From positions 12,611,910 through 12,675,909 of the forward strand of contig CM028329.1 in the NCBI GenBank assembly GCA_016647705.1: a DNA stretch of 64,000 bases, read 5' to 3'. Made by a program: the position numbers and the translations under genes. Below, piece after piece: positions 34,588 to 46,854 of this stretch (the first letter of the stretch is position 1; every line of letters starts with the position of its first letter). The notes below the pieces were generated by a model. That model was not told the origin of the DNA. It did no database searches and saw nothing but the letters and a program-made list of their open reading frames with translations. This stretch comes from Eucommia ulmoides. Its lineage: Eukaryota; Streptophyta; Magnoliopsida; Garryales; Eucommiaceae.

Positions 34588-34866
34588 TCTCTTCCTCAAC
34601 TCGATCCTCCTTCTTTCTGCGGCTGATCTTCAATTCATCCCGATTTCCCCATTAATTATGTTGCCGTCGTGAGGACACACAAAGGAGTCAAAGATATTAC
34701 CTTTCGATGCGTCTACCACGAATATGACGAAGGCAGTAAGACCGAAGTCTCTCTCTCCGAAGATCTAAGGTCCAACGCCGACGACGCCCTGAAAACAAAC
34801 ATCACCACCCTCGTGCCACTCGTCCTCCCCATCAGCGAACAACTCTTCTTCACCACCCTTGCCACC
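34588..34866 (+). pseudogene. KCS fragment, left arm of inverted repeat
   Basis: From about 34,660 the plus strand reads VAVVRTHKGVKDITFRCVY, then KTEVSLSEDL, then LKTNITTLVPLVLPISEQLFF. This matches the internal region of plant 3-ketoacyl-CoA synthases (fatty-acid elongase, ER membrane), where RTHKGADD and ALKTNITTLGPLVLP are conserved. It is the mirrored partner of 35,025-35,310 and lies in a transposon. It lacks both ends of the enzyme and ends early, so it is a captured fragment, not a gene. Confidence 0.85.
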
Positions 34867-34904
34867 AAAAAACTCTTCTTCATCCTCTATGCCTTGACGT
34901 GGAT

Positions 34905-35238
34905 TGGCTGGAGCTATCGAGTTCGTCAGTAGAGCCTCTTCCATCGCCGTGGATGCAGAAATGGTCGAATGCGAGCTTGAAATCGGGGATGTAGGGTTTG
35001 ATTTTGGCGCCATAGAGTCTTTTGGTAGCGACAGCGGTGAAGAAGAGTTGTTCACTGATGGGGAGAACGAGTAGCGCGAGGTTGGTGGTGCTTGTTTTCA
35101 GGGCGTCGTCGGCGATGGACCTTAGGTCTTTGGAGAGGGAGACTTTGCTCTTACCGGCTTCGTTCTGTTCCTGGCAGGCACATCGGAAGGCGTCATCGTC
35201 GGCTCCTTTATGGGTCCTCGTGACAGCGGCATAACTGA
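34905..35238 (-). pseudogene. KCS fragment, right arm and loop, longer copy
   Basis: The minus strand is open for about 110 codons: TRTHKGADDDAFRCACQEQ, SKVSLSKDLRSIADDALKTS, LLVLPISEQLFFTAV, then AKIKPYIPDFKLAFDHFCIH. It extends past the inverted repeat through the loop, so this copy is nearer to the original donor. FCIH carries the histidine that aligns with the KCS catalytic His, from family knowledge. The active-site Cys region is absent. The flanking CTCTCTTCCTCAACTC leader word is shared by both arms. Confidence 0.87.
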
Positions 35239-36949
35239 TTGGGGATGAACTGAAGATCGGTAGTGGAAAGGAGGTGGATGGAGTTGAGGAAGAGAGAGGG
35301 AAAAAAAAAAGAGAAAGAAAAAGGAATTAAGTGAAATTATATTTTTCACCCCAGAGGATGATGGTTGTTCCAATTTAGTCTTAAGTATGTGGTTTGAAGA
35401 AAAAGACAATTTTGCCCTCATTGACGGTCATATGCCAAACATGTTTTCTATCCAATTTAAAACGTTGTTAGCCAATTGTCCTTAAGTGCCACAATTTTGT
35501 ATACTTTAGGGTCTTATGTGTTGAAATTGAAATCACAGGGACCAATGTGAGATTGGGGTCAAACTTCAGGAGTGTAAAATGTAACAAGCTCAATTTTAAT
35601 TCAATTCAAATACATTAATGATAGAAATTAATTTGTTATTTACTTTCTCAACAAAATCTAAATCAACATTTGAAATGTCTTCAATCATCCAATAATAATA
35701 AATATCTAAAATGTAAAATGTGCTCTCCTTTATTAAATGGTCTCGTAATTACTCGAGCCTAAAGAAACAATTTAAATTTTAAGTAAAAAATTAATTTTAC
35801 GTGATTTAAAATTATAAATTTAGAATGTAATTCATTAATCATCTTGAATAATTTAATTTATATTATAAATGACATGAATTCCATGATGTAATTAAGATCA
35901 TGAACAAAAACTAGGATCCCTAAAAATATATAATCCTAAGGATAGAAATATCTCTTTAATTTAATGGTTGAGATTCAGTTCACATCTCCATTAATATATC
36001 TCAACCGTCCAATTTATGTAAAATAATATGCGGTCCCACACCGTCTCGATTTATAATATAGATATATTAATTAGTATATACTCTTAGTCTAAAGGCACTC
36101 ATTTTAATTCAATACTTCAATTTTGATAGCTTGCTATTTGGTTTCTCACAAAATCTAATTCAAAAGTTAGAAATACCTCTAACCATCCAATGGTAGAAAA
36201 ATATCACAAATGTAAAATATGTCCTAATTTATTATGTAGATTTTAATTCAATACATTAATCTTGAATATCTCATGGTTTGGTAAAAAAATGTTTGAAAAG
36301 TAAAATAAGTCTATGTTTATTTAAAAAATAAATTATATAGAATTTATTTCAATATATTAATCCTGAATATCTTATAGTTAATTAAAATATATTAATCATC
36401 AAAATATGTTTTGTTGAGTGATGTTATTTAGTTTCTCAACAAAGTTTAAATTAATGGTTGTAAATATATCTAACCATCCAAGAGTAAAAAAAAATGTCTA
36501 AAATGTAACATATATCTTGATTTATAGATAGATTATATAGATTTCAATTAAATATATAAATCATGAGTATCTTATAATTATTTCAAAGATATTAATCATA
36601 AAAATACATTCTATTCAGAGTTTGTTATTTAGTTTCTTAGTAAAATCTAAATCAACAGTTAGAAATGTATTTAACCATTTAATGGTAAAAATTGTATAGA
36701 ATATAAAATTTGTGGTGATTTATAGAATAAATATATATTTCAGTGCCTAAAGGCACTAATTTTAGTTCAATACATTAATCTTGAATACCCATAATTAGTT
36801 CAAATGCATTTTATGGAAAGATATTTTGTTGAGATTTTTTTTTTTAAGTTTCTTAACAAAATCTAAATTAACTGTTAAAAATATGTTTAACCATTCAATG
36901 GTAAAAAATATCATAAAATGTAAAATATGTCCTTATTTATAGATACTGC

Positions 36950-37499
36950 ACAAACCTCATGCCTTGAAAGCCCGAATGCAAATAAATGAACTCAAAAATA
37001 TCTTCGAAATTTCTTTGACGTAATTCAAATTTCTTCAATTGTTCTTTAATAATCCTAATACAAACATTCGAGAAGTCAAAAAATGACAACACTAATACGA
37101 GACTACTACATCAATAAAAAAAAAAAAAAAAAAAAAAAACTAATAAAATGAAAAGTTAAACAAGGATTGTAAAATCCACAGATTTGACAGAAGTAATTTT
37201 AGATTTTAACAATCAAATAGTGGCCGAAATTCATGATGGCTCATGGTGATGTTGTTAAAGGTGCATGGTGCAATACTCCTTGGGTTTGAGAGAACATCGA
37301 CTGGCTAGGGATTGAGAGAGAAATGAAATGTGATGAGCCTTCCATAGTTATGGATGAAGAGAATAAGGAAATATTTGAATAAATGAAAAAGAATTGACAG
37401 ATAAAGAGAGATGCATGTGCAATGGAAATTTTTTAAAATATTTTTTTTAACAATATGTAGGAAAAATATGTTTAAAAATATATACATAACTGTTTTATT
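36950..37499. other. Unrelated insert with poly(A) tract
   Basis: The satellite pattern is broken here. A run of about 24 A (37,115-37,138) sits inside otherwise unique sequence. A retroposon origin is possible but no ends or coding region were recognised. Confidence 0.35.
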
Positions 37500-37720
37500 G
37501 TGGAGATTATATAGATTTTAATTCGATGGATGAATCTTGAATATCTTATAGTCAGTTCAAAAACATTAATCAAGAAAATATATTTTGTTGACAATTTGTT
37601 ATTTAGTTTATCAACAAAATCTAAATCAACGATTGAAAATATCCTTATTTACCTAATGGTGAAAATATTTCAAATGTAAAATATTTCTTAATTGATAGAA
37701 TAGATTAGCGTATAACCCAT

Positions 37721-39967
37721 GTTTAAAAGCACAAACTAAAAAAAATAACTTAAATTAAAAAAAGAAAAGAAAAGAAAGATTAACTTTAATATTTAGACAA
37801 TGAAACAAAAATATCAATTTCAATATTCAACAAAGTATTGTATACGAAAAATATCTTAAAAATATAATTTGAATCTATACCCTTTCATATTGTACTATAT
37901 ATATATGTAATAAATTGTTTTATTAATTGTTAAAAAGAAAATTAATCACTAGTAGTAAACTATTTTGCAATTTGTTAGAAGAAAATAAATAATTATAGAC
38001 CAACATGTGCCAATATGTGTTCAAAAATAAATATAATACAAATGCAATATCTTATCCGCCAAACAAAATTAAAATAATCTTGGTTATCTTATTATGAAAT
38101 TCTCATCTAATTTTTTACTTCTCATTTTTTTTTCAATCTTAGAGAAAATTATTTTTTAGTTATTTTCAACTTATGCTAATTATCACTGATATTAACCATA
38201 TGAAATTAAAAATTAGTTGATATCAACAAAAATATTAAATACTTAGTTAATATTAACTTAAAGACTGAAAAATAAAGAATAAAACAATAGAAATAATTTT
38301 TTTATTTTTATTGTTTAACCCTTATTTGAGAGTTAGTTTAGTAAAAAAATATTTTAAAAATCATGTTGAAATTTAGTCCTTTTTGAAAACATTCTTAGTA
38401 TATAGTCCTTGACAAGTAACAAAAAGTGGTGGATGGACATTTATACCCTTGTGTATATAATGGAGAAACCCTAATGTTCTTCTCTTCATCTCACCATTTT
38501 TCAGCCTGTCTTTTTCTCTCCGCCCCCTCTCTCTTCATTTTCAATCGCAAGCCCCCACCATCACCACTGCTGAAATTGTTTTCCCTCGTAAACCAACATC
38601 ATCACTGCCATGGAATTTTTCAGATTTGGTATCGTTGACTTCTCTCTCTCTCTCTCTCCATTTTTTAACCGTGAACCCCCACCATCACCACCACTGAAGT
38701 CGTTTCCCACCACAAACCAACATCGTTGCCACTGTGGATTTTTCTCTGTGACAGACCACGTGGTCCTACTGATTTCCCGTTTCAGTGTCGGAACAACCAA
38801 ACCAAGCTCACCACCAACTTCAATTCCCAAATGGAAAGTTCTCAAATCTTGCTTCCTCACTGTCCGGCGCCATCTCCGAAATGCTTCTCTCTTTCCCCTT
38901 CTCTTACCTTTTTCTCTCTTCAGTCGTTATTGCCACCATCATCTTCTTCGTCTGCCTTCTTCCAACACCATTTTCTCAAGACGTCATTCTCTCTCTCCAT
39001 TTTCCAGATCTAAAAAATTCCAAATTTGGGATTTTCGAAATCTAGAAAATTTCAGATCTGGTATGTCATTCGCTGTTGCTTTGTCATTTGCAAGTGTCTT
39101 TCATCGCTATATTTTGATATTTTCCATTGCCGCTGAATTTTCCAAATCTGGAGTTTTATTTTTTATTGATTATGATTGTTCTTTTTTAATCTTTTAATTT
39201 TTGTAAATGTTCATATTGGGTTTGTGTTTTAGTGAATGTTCACACTGATTTATTTTTCTATAATCTTAAGTTTTTTTAATGTTTTTGATTTGTTATTGTT
39301 GCTTGCGCCTCTGAAATTTTTCCAATATGAAAAATTCCAGATCGGGAAACTCACTTCGCCATTTCAGATTTGTTTTGATTTGTTGGTCTTGTTGATTTTG
39401 GTGGAGTGTTTGTTTATTTATTATGAATGTTCTTGTTGATTTTTTTTTGTTCTTTGTGAATGTTTATACCGGTTTGTTTTTTGGTGAATGCTCGTTCTGA
39501 TTTTGTGAACGTTCATATTGGATATGTTTTTTAGTGAATGTTCATTGTGGTTTGGTGAATGTTTATACCAGTTTTGTTAATCTTAAAATTTATTTTCAAT
39601 CTTTTAATTTGTTGTTCTTAATTGATTTTAGTTTTAATTTTTCAATTTTTTACATTTTTTCTCCTTGAATATTCACAATTATTTTAAATAGTAATGTGAA
39701 TATTCATAACAAAAGAACGTAAAACAAAAAAATGTGTGAACATAACGGAAGAACGTAATTATTTACATAAACATTCACAGCAGCACAATCATCTTGTTAA
39801 CATGTATTAAATGTTTAAAAATAACAAAATGAAAATGTGAATATTCATATGTTGTTATATCTTTATAGAATGACATTTTATGTAAATTAAAAAGAAAATA
39901 TGATCACAGAACATGAAATATTTTCTAAAAAATCTTTGAGACTAAAAACTTAAAATTAAAGTAGTTG
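37721..39967. other. AT-rich stretch with local repeats; no gene accepted
   Basis: 38,510-38,750 contains a ~130-bp near-tandem duplication (CCCCCACCATCACCAC ... CAAACCAACATC, each with a CTCTCTCTCT run). 39,205-39,850 repeats GTGAATGTTCA/GTGAATATTCA words. The plus-strand frame 38,610-39,197 is Ser/Phe/Pro-rich, driven by CT-rich DNA, and I do not accept it as a gene. Confidence 0.5.
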
Positions 39968-40500
39968 GAAGTCCTTTCAATAGATTCTATATTTTTACAT
40001 GACTAAATAATAAATCTTCCATATATTTTCCATCATTATATGAAATAGACAGAAGAATATTTCGTTTTAACTTTTATTTTAATGTTTCTCAAAAAAACAA
40101 AGAGAGAAAATATTAATTTTTTAAATATTAAATTTAAATTTAAAAAATGAAGGAAAATTAAATTAATATATATATATATATATATTGGAATAAAATAAGA
40201 GTTTGTTAGTCTGTGTATGTTTTTGAGATGGAGAGATTAAACTCAAACTAGACTAAAGCATGAGGGGTTGAAGGCAATTAGTCCAATTATTATTTTTGGT
40301 TTAGCGTAGAGGAATTTACAACTTTTCCTCTATTTGAAGCAATTCTTTACAAGCTCTTTAAGAAAAATCTTGACTACTCTTTCTAGCTTAGATTCCATCC
40401 TGAATTCGTTACAATTACTCTTCATTTCTCAGGCATACAAAGATCGCAAGCATTAAACAATATCTTACATATAATCTCATTGTTGTGGTACAAGAAGAAT
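39968..40500 (+). repeat. Duplicated segment also present at 59.97-60.48 kb
   Basis: From TATATGAAAT (40,035) to CTTACATATAATCTCAT (40,482) the sequence parallels 59,968-60,467, including AAAGCATGAGGG-TTGAAGGCAATTAG, TCTTTCTAGCTTAGATTC and CCTGAATTCGTTACAATTACTC. Both copies carry a TA microsatellite in the same place (40,168 and 60,119). Identity looks near 80-85 percent by eye. Confidence 0.88.
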
Positions 40501-40539
40501 TTTCTTTTAACATTTTTCTTTGGATGATGGTCTAATTTA

Positions 40540-41920
40540 GTATTGAAATTATGTTATCATTATTTTGATTATTTGCGGTATGTGAATTACGACAAGCAAA
40601 TTAATTTATGAAAGATGGAGTATAAAGACCTGAGTCGACCTTAGGTAAAATAAGCATGCATCTAGTGATATATAGATCTAGTATCTAGGCGTACAAGATA
40701 ATATCTAATTTATTATAAAGTAATTAAGAAACTAAAGAAAAAAACAGATATGGATATTGTCTCCTTAAACTTCTTGGTCTTTGAAGAAACTTATGAACCT
40801 CAATTGGATAAGATCCTCGATACGGTGCCTGAAGTGATGGCATTGGTTAGGATGATGACCAACTTCTCCAAAGTGGCATTGACAAAAACTATGAGGGTTA
40901 AACCTCGAAGCTTGGGGGTTTTCTCGATGAGGGGGAATTGGTTTTAGATATCATTTCTTCAGGCAATCGCAGAAGATTTCAGAAAGTGGCACAAGAAGCG
41001 GGGTAAATCCCTTCCATTTTTTATGTGCTGTTGGCTTAGGAATTTGAGGAAAGCTACTTGGATAAGCTATGTATAGAGAAGATATGAAAGGTTGGTGTTC
41101 TGTGTGGATAGGGGTCTCGGTTATTGGGGTCGTAGGTAGACTTCTTTTTTTACAAGCTAGTTTGGCTTATTTAATCTCTTTAATAGACTGGTCCATGTAG
41201 TCCATCCGCTTCTATATTTTGGAAATTTCTCCTTGGATTGAGTTTTTCTTAGGTTCATGGTTTTTCTCCCAACTAGGCAGTTCTTGGCTTGTGATGGCGG
41301 CAAAAATATCATCCTTCTGTCTAGCAAGACTACTGTAATTTTCTTTGGTAATCAATTTTTTATGGGGGAGCTTCTTGATTCTTATTTCGTCCCAATGCTT
41401 TATCATGGTATCTCCTAGTGACGGTAATTAATCCTCTTTTCTATTTTCTTGGAATAGCAAGGTTGGGTTCATCTGGCTTAGTGCTTGTTTCACGGGGGTA
41501 ATGCTTCTTTGCATCGTAGTATTCTTGGAGTTGTTTTGAGTTATTCCAATAGAGGGAGGGATTGGGTCTATTTTATTGCTCTTGCGAGCGAATTTTGGAT
41601 GGCTTTTAGCAAAGGTTACCTAAAGTAAATTTTCTAGGATTATTAAGTGATTAAAAACCTAGATCCTGACTAATAAACTATAAAGGTTTTCTTATGCAAA
41701 TTATCATGATTATTTTTTTGCCTATGTATGAGTATGTCTATATGAATGGATGATTATGTTCATTCTATATGTAGGCAATCCTAGGAAGAGGTAGTTCTAG
41801 TAAGCAGCTTCTAGACAAACCTTGGATTGGACTTGGTTTCACAGAACCAATGGTAACTCAAAATTTTTGGATTGTCCTTGACTTGGAAGTTATAGTCATC
41901 TAGGATCATGGCATGATTGA
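40540..41920. other. No recognisable gene
   Basis: A 65-codon plus-strand frame (40,750-40,947, MDIVSLNFLVFEETYEPQ...) and a 64-codon minus frame (41,406-41,212) have fairly normal composition but no family I recognise and no splice partners that I could see. They may be worn element or gene fragments. Confidence 0.35.
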
Positions 41921-41924
41921 CCTT

Positions 41925-42215
41925 TTATCCTCAAGATATCAATCATTGCTCTTAAGACTTAATGTTAGAATTTTATTCCTAAAAAATGGATCATTACTTC
42001 TAGAACTTAAGGACATGTTTGTCATTTTCTTCCTAAAAAATGGATCATTGTTTTTAGGACCTAATAACAGAATTATCCTATTTTTCCCTCAAAGTCTGGA
42101 TCATTTCTCCTAGGACTTAAATGACATAATTATTTTTTTTCCCCGAAAAACATGGATAATTACTCTTAGGATTCAATAGATGGATCATTGCTCCTAGGAC
42201 TCAATGATGAAGGGT
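41925..42215 (+). repeat. Tandem ~55-65-bp repeat
   Basis: Five or six imperfect units carry ATGGATCATTGCTCCTAGGAC followed by TTAA--ACA---TT-TTTTTCC. The overlapping open frames on both strands are by-products of the repeat. Confidence 0.7.
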
Positions 42216-42639
42216 CTAAAATACCTTTGAATTCACAATAACTCTCACAAGGTGAATCTATTTTGACAGTTTGATTGGTGAACCTTAACTGGTTTCTTTG
42301 CAGAATAATTTTTTTTTTTATTTGCTTAAGGAGTTTTAACCCCAAACCTTTTAAAAAAATATCTTCCTTATGGTGCATGAATCATATCATATAGGCTTAC
42401 GAGAAAGGACACTAAACTTAGGACGTGACATGTAAATTCTAGGGGAATGTGACTCGAGGTATGTTTATTATTGGATCGCATAGTCTTGATTCGACTGGTT
42501 CACGACACTTTTTTGCATCTTAGCATGGTATTGTGATGTTGATCCCATCTTAGTGTCCTTAGCATATGTTTATGTGCATTATCACGGATGAAAGGGGCAT
42601 TAATGATTTAAGGTTTGTATTAAGAGCTTCCCGTATCAA

Positions 42640-42775
42640 ATAAAGTAAGGATTCTCGTTCTTCTCCTGCAGCTTGCTCCCTGTTCCGATTTTTGGAAAAC
42701 GTTTTTGACATTGAGCAAGCTAGCAATGCGTGAGATAGAACGAGAATTCTTACATTATCTATTATGCCCCTATTT
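42640..42775 (+). repeat. Imperfect hairpin with ~45-bp arms
   Basis: The left arm GTAAGGATTCTCGTTCTTCTC...GCAGCTTGCTC (42,649-42,680) pairs with the right arm AGCAAGCTAGCAATGCGTGAG plus AGAACGAGAATTCTTAC (42,715-42,753). The loop is about 35 bases. It resembles a small foldback or miRNA-type precursor; no known mature miRNA is recognised. Confidence 0.5.
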
Positions 42776-45479
42776 TTCCTAGAAATTTTATTCTACAGAT
42801 CTAACATAACAAAAGTAAACAATTGTACATAGGTAAAAGTACACTTTCTCTCTCCAAGATAGTTGTAAATATCGCATTTTGTCTTGCCCGGTTAGTGTCG
42901 AATTGAAAGTACAAGTTTAAATAAACTTTAATCTCAGGTTTAAATGGAATGACTTTATACCTTAGATCACATTGAATAATATAGAAAAATAACTCAAAAA
43001 AATAAAATAAGAAAACACACAACTGTCAAATTTGATTGAATTCGGTTAAGTAAAAGTTTCAGGTTAACCTCGAAATTCTTAAAGTTAAAGGGGAACTAAG
43101 ATGACATTATTAAATGTTGATTTTCATTAAATCACCTTTAATATGAATAAAATTTAGTTACAACCCTTCAACTATAGGACATTTCACCAATTTATCTCTG
43201 TTACTTACTTTGATCCTAAAATATTTACTATCAGCAGTTTCGTCTATTTGACACCAAAAATTTTTCTCTAAATTATTGTTTAAAGTGTTAATATCCATAA
43301 ATCAAAGCTAAAATACCTTAATCAAGCCATAGAATTTCCATGACAAGTCCAAGTTACCCCAAGTAACAACGGATTAGGACTTGGTTCAAAATTAACCAAA
43401 CAAAAGTCATCAAGACTAGCCTTCAAAGCCCATCAAATGAAGGGCCCTACCAAGCATTTAATGACTCATTAATGAGTATTAAATACCAAAGAAATTTCCT
43501 AGATATTATAAAATATGTAAGGAAGGAAATCAAGTTACTTGAGAAGTAACTAACGGTTATTTAAACTAACCGATCTGGTTTCCACCTAGCATTCATTTAA
43601 TGAGGCCATTAAATACCCATTCGATCATGCATTAAATGTTTGGGATGACATTTCAAGACTACATTAAAGTAACCTAGATATTTTGATCAAAATATCTTAG
43701 GGAAACCAAAATACTTGAAATGTGACTATCCGTTACAAAGCAAACCGAACCGATTCAATCCCATTGGAAGACATTCAATGCCCATCACATCAAGTGTCAT
43801 TGTTAGGACTTAATTGCCAGATGACTCTTGAATACTAGATTCAAAGCATCTCCAAAGCATTTATGGAAACCAAACCGAAATAGTGCGAGTAACCAATACT
43901 TTGCCACTAAACCAAACTGAAAAAGTCACTTCATGCATTAAATGATACCATGTGCAACCAATCATATCTCATGATAGCTCGTGATGACTAATGATTGCTC
44001 ATAATGACTAATGATTTCCAATCATTACATTTAAATATTTAATGATTTGGTAATCATTACAAAATCTTTGAAGCATTACAAAATCTTTGAAGATCTTATA
44101 AAATCTTCAATATTCTTCCAAAACCATTCAACTTCAAGACATAAAAGAATGATCCCTGAGCCAAATAGACCTTAAGGAACAACCTGGGATGGCCTGTGCA
44201 TTGGCTAATGCGCAAACCTCCTAGCCTATGAATACAGGGCTCATTTTTCACAATTCCAAGAGCTTGAACCCACAACTTCTCTCTCTCGGCTCGAATTTCA
44301 TTATCGGGTCCTTTGGATTTTTAGAATTCTATTCAATAAACACCTTAAAATTCTACTGAAATACTGTCCCGAAAGGGTTTTTTAAATATATTGGAGGAAG
44401 ATATCAAGAGGTTGACGGCCAACGATCGAGAATAATCGAGAAGATTACAAGAATGAAAAGAAGGTAATTGTTTAAGTAAAGACCACTCCCCTAAGTTAGG
44501 TATGTCTTCCTAAACATCATTCGATTTTGTATTCAATACGTTATATTGCTTGTACATAGCATGTTTATATAGTTATTATACTCATATCATGTCAAAATCA
44601 TCAAACCGTGTCAAAAATTATGTAAAAAACATCAAGAACGTCCGAGAACATGTCAAGAACATGTGAGGACCAAAAATATCCGAGAACATGTGAGGATTAT
44701 GAAAAAACATCTATCACACCATGAATTGTGCATAATATCCGTGATTCTCTCATAAACACATCAAACCGAACTCTAAAACTCAAATCAAACTATTAACTGT
44801 TAATCACTAACCATTAATTGTTAATAACTGACTTTACTTTACTGCAAAACGTCAAGATCACACCCTGGCACTAAGTCTTCAGGCTCGTGGACTGGCACCT
44901 TATATATATATATATATATATCTTACACCATCGAGACCCCTGTGGCTAAAAAATTGGGATAAAGGGAGGACCTTTATTTCTTTGAGGATATGTGTGCACA
45001 TTTTTCAAAAACGTTCTTGTTTTTCTTGGTTATGAGTAGGACTGACATATTTACTATATATTTTCTTTCTTTTTTAACTAACAAGCTAAACATACATACT
45101 AAAACTTACCTAAGCAAGTGAGTTCGGTTGCGGTATTCTTGATAAAATCAAAGGGATTATTCACATATTATGGTATGATTCATGTCTTTGTCTCGTAACT
45201 AAATCAAAACAAAACCAATCATTTTGCATACATGAACTACGTGTTGACCTGATTCTCAACATTCTAAGATACGTAGGTGATAGGTGTAATTTATTTATTT
45301 ATTTCCAAGTCGATTCTGATAGTTTTCAAATATTTTTATACGTTTTAATATGTTTTTATTTATTTTGTTATAAATCAAGTATTTGGGGTGAAAAGAGACT
45401 AAAATGGTCCATAAACGAGTAAGTCGGTGAAAGAACAGTGGAAAAAAAGAGCAAAAATATCAATATTTAGAACCTGCAT

Positions 45480-45715
45480 CCACCGCCGTAGAGGTGAAAA
45501 TATAAAGAGTAGATGATTTTCCACCGCTGCAGCAGTGAAACCACCGCTGCAACGGTCAAAATACAGAGAGCTCCACTGCTGCAATAGTAAAACCATTGCA
45601 GCAGCGGTCACCCTCCAAAAGCCTACCGATTTCTCCATCGCTGCAGCGGTCACCCGCCAAAAGCCTACCAATCTCTCCATCGCTGCAGCGGTGATCCCAC
45701 CACTGCAGCGGTTAG
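45480..45715 (+). promoter_or_regulatory. GC-rich palindrome cluster, L2 5' LTR
   Basis: About eight copies of (A/C)CCGCTGCAGCGGT or close variants are spaced 20-45 bp apart. ATCGCTGCAGCGGT occurs at 45,650 and 45,680. They end ~50 bp before a TATA box (CTATAAATA, 45,765-45,773). The 3' LTR has a shorter set at 50,848-51,005. Confidence 0.65.
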
Positions 45716-45764
45716 GTGCTAGACAATTTAGATATTTTAGGATATTTTGTTGATATTTTGGAAC

Positions 45765-45773
45765 CTATAAATA
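45765..45773 (+). promoter_or_regulatory. TATA box of L2 5' LTR
   Basis: CTATAAATA is conserved at 51,054-51,062 in the 3' LTR and, inverted, near 8275-8285 in the minus element. It follows a thrice-repeated GATATTTT run. Confidence 0.55.
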
Positions 45774-46721
45774 TCGTCTCTTCTCCCACAAACACATAGT
45801 TGACGTTTTTGGGAGTCTTGAGAGATCCAAGGCACATCCAACCAAGAGAAGATTATCAAGGCCAAGAGGAGGAAATGTTCTCTAGGCGTTTTTAGCGGTG
45901 GATCTTCAGATAACGACTAGTCTCCTCATTTCTCTCTTTTATTTCTTAGTTTGGTTGGTTGTTTTGTATATGTTTAGCTTGTTTCTAGTTGTATATACGA
46001 CTATGGTCGTGTGTAACTAAACATATATTGTCTAGGGAGCGATGTACTTCATGAAAACGTTGTTTATATAAAATCGATATTTTGTTAACGGTTGTTCTTG
46101 TCTATTCGATTGTGCTTACCATTTTTCCTTGTTTATATATTTGTTATGATATATTGAGAATATGGGGTTTGACACTCGGGAGAGGTAACTCCAAATTCGG
46201 ACTGCGATTTAAATACAACACGACGATCTAATGACCCGGGAGAGTATTAGAAAGTGTGCAATCCATGACGTTGGGACGAGACTCATGTGACGAAGTGTCG
46301 TATAGACGCTCGAGGGGAACTTTGGCGTTGACGCAAAGTCACATATTAATTCACTTTATACTCAAGAGAGGTAGTGAGTGAGTTTATGATACCGAGATTG
46401 TCAAATAGATTGGAATGTCGTTAATGTAAATTAGATTGAAACGAACATGTTTAAGTGAACGGAGTTAATCCCTAGGCAATATTTTCCCATAAATGTCATA
46501 CTAGTATATTAGTATAATTAGTTAATTAATTTAGTATATTATTTATAAAAACCTATATTTTTTATCGCCTAAATAAAGTTAGGTTATGACAATTACGGTA
46601 CTCAACGATAATCTACACCAATCCCTGTGGATACGACAACTCTTACTCTTTCCATTCTACTAAAATTTGACCCGTACACTTGCGGTAAAAGTAGCGACGT
46701 ATTTACGCGCTACTAAGTTTT

Positions 46722-46739
46722 TGGCGTCATTGTCGGGGA
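46722..46739 (+). promoter_or_regulatory. Primer-binding site of L2 element
   Basis: TGGCGTCATTGTCGGGGA begins six bases after the 5' LTR and differs by a few bases from the tRNA-Asp complement used by Athila-type elements. Confidence 0.8.
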
Positions 46740-46854
46740 TTGGTTTTTAGATTAATGTTGATATTGTGAGTAAATAACTTGATTTTAATTTAGGTATTTA
46801 TTGTGTTTATAATTTTTTCTTTGTAGTTCTGTTTCTCTTGGAAGGTACTTGAAG

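Larger units (their letters stand above)
31935..35591 (+). mobile_element. Pack-MULE-like element carrying KCS fragments
   Basis: The left terminus GAGCTTTTTACACTTTACACCC and the reverse complement of the right terminus match for about 200 bp (shared TTGAAGTTTGACC, CAATTTCAACACATAA and ACCCTAAAGTAT). The 9-bp flanks ATTTTTAAT (31,926-31,934) and AATTTTAAT (35,592-35,600) differ at one base, as in Mutator-like TSDs. The left terminus with ~70 bp of flank is repeated 291 bp downstream (32,226). Inside lie a nested PIF/Harbinger-type element, a TTACATGTAAC repeat cluster and an inverted repeat of a 3-ketoacyl-CoA synthase fragment. No transposase is present. Confidence 0.75.
31500..37720 (+). 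repeat. AT-rich ~190-bp satellite-like array, interrupted
   Basis: Imperfect units recur near 31,500, 31,740, 35,592, 36,090, 36,240, 36,340, 36,540, 36,750 and 37,500. Each holds, in order, TTTTAATTCAATACATTAATCTTGAATAT, TTGTTATTTAGTTTCTCAACAAAATCTAAAT, and CCATCCAATGGTAAAAAAT with AAATGTAAAATATGT (each quoted only in part). A Pack-MULE (31,935-35,591) and an unrelated stretch (36,950-37,500) interrupt it. Not coding. Confidence 0.8.

Noticed and set aside
34588..35310. A functional KCS gene
   Set aside because: Only an internal portion is present, in two facing copies, without the active-site Cys region, inside transposon ends.
38610..39197. 195-codon plus-strand open frame
   Set aside because: Ser/Phe/Pro-rich translation follows CT-rich repeated DNA, with overlapping frames and no family resemblance or splice context.
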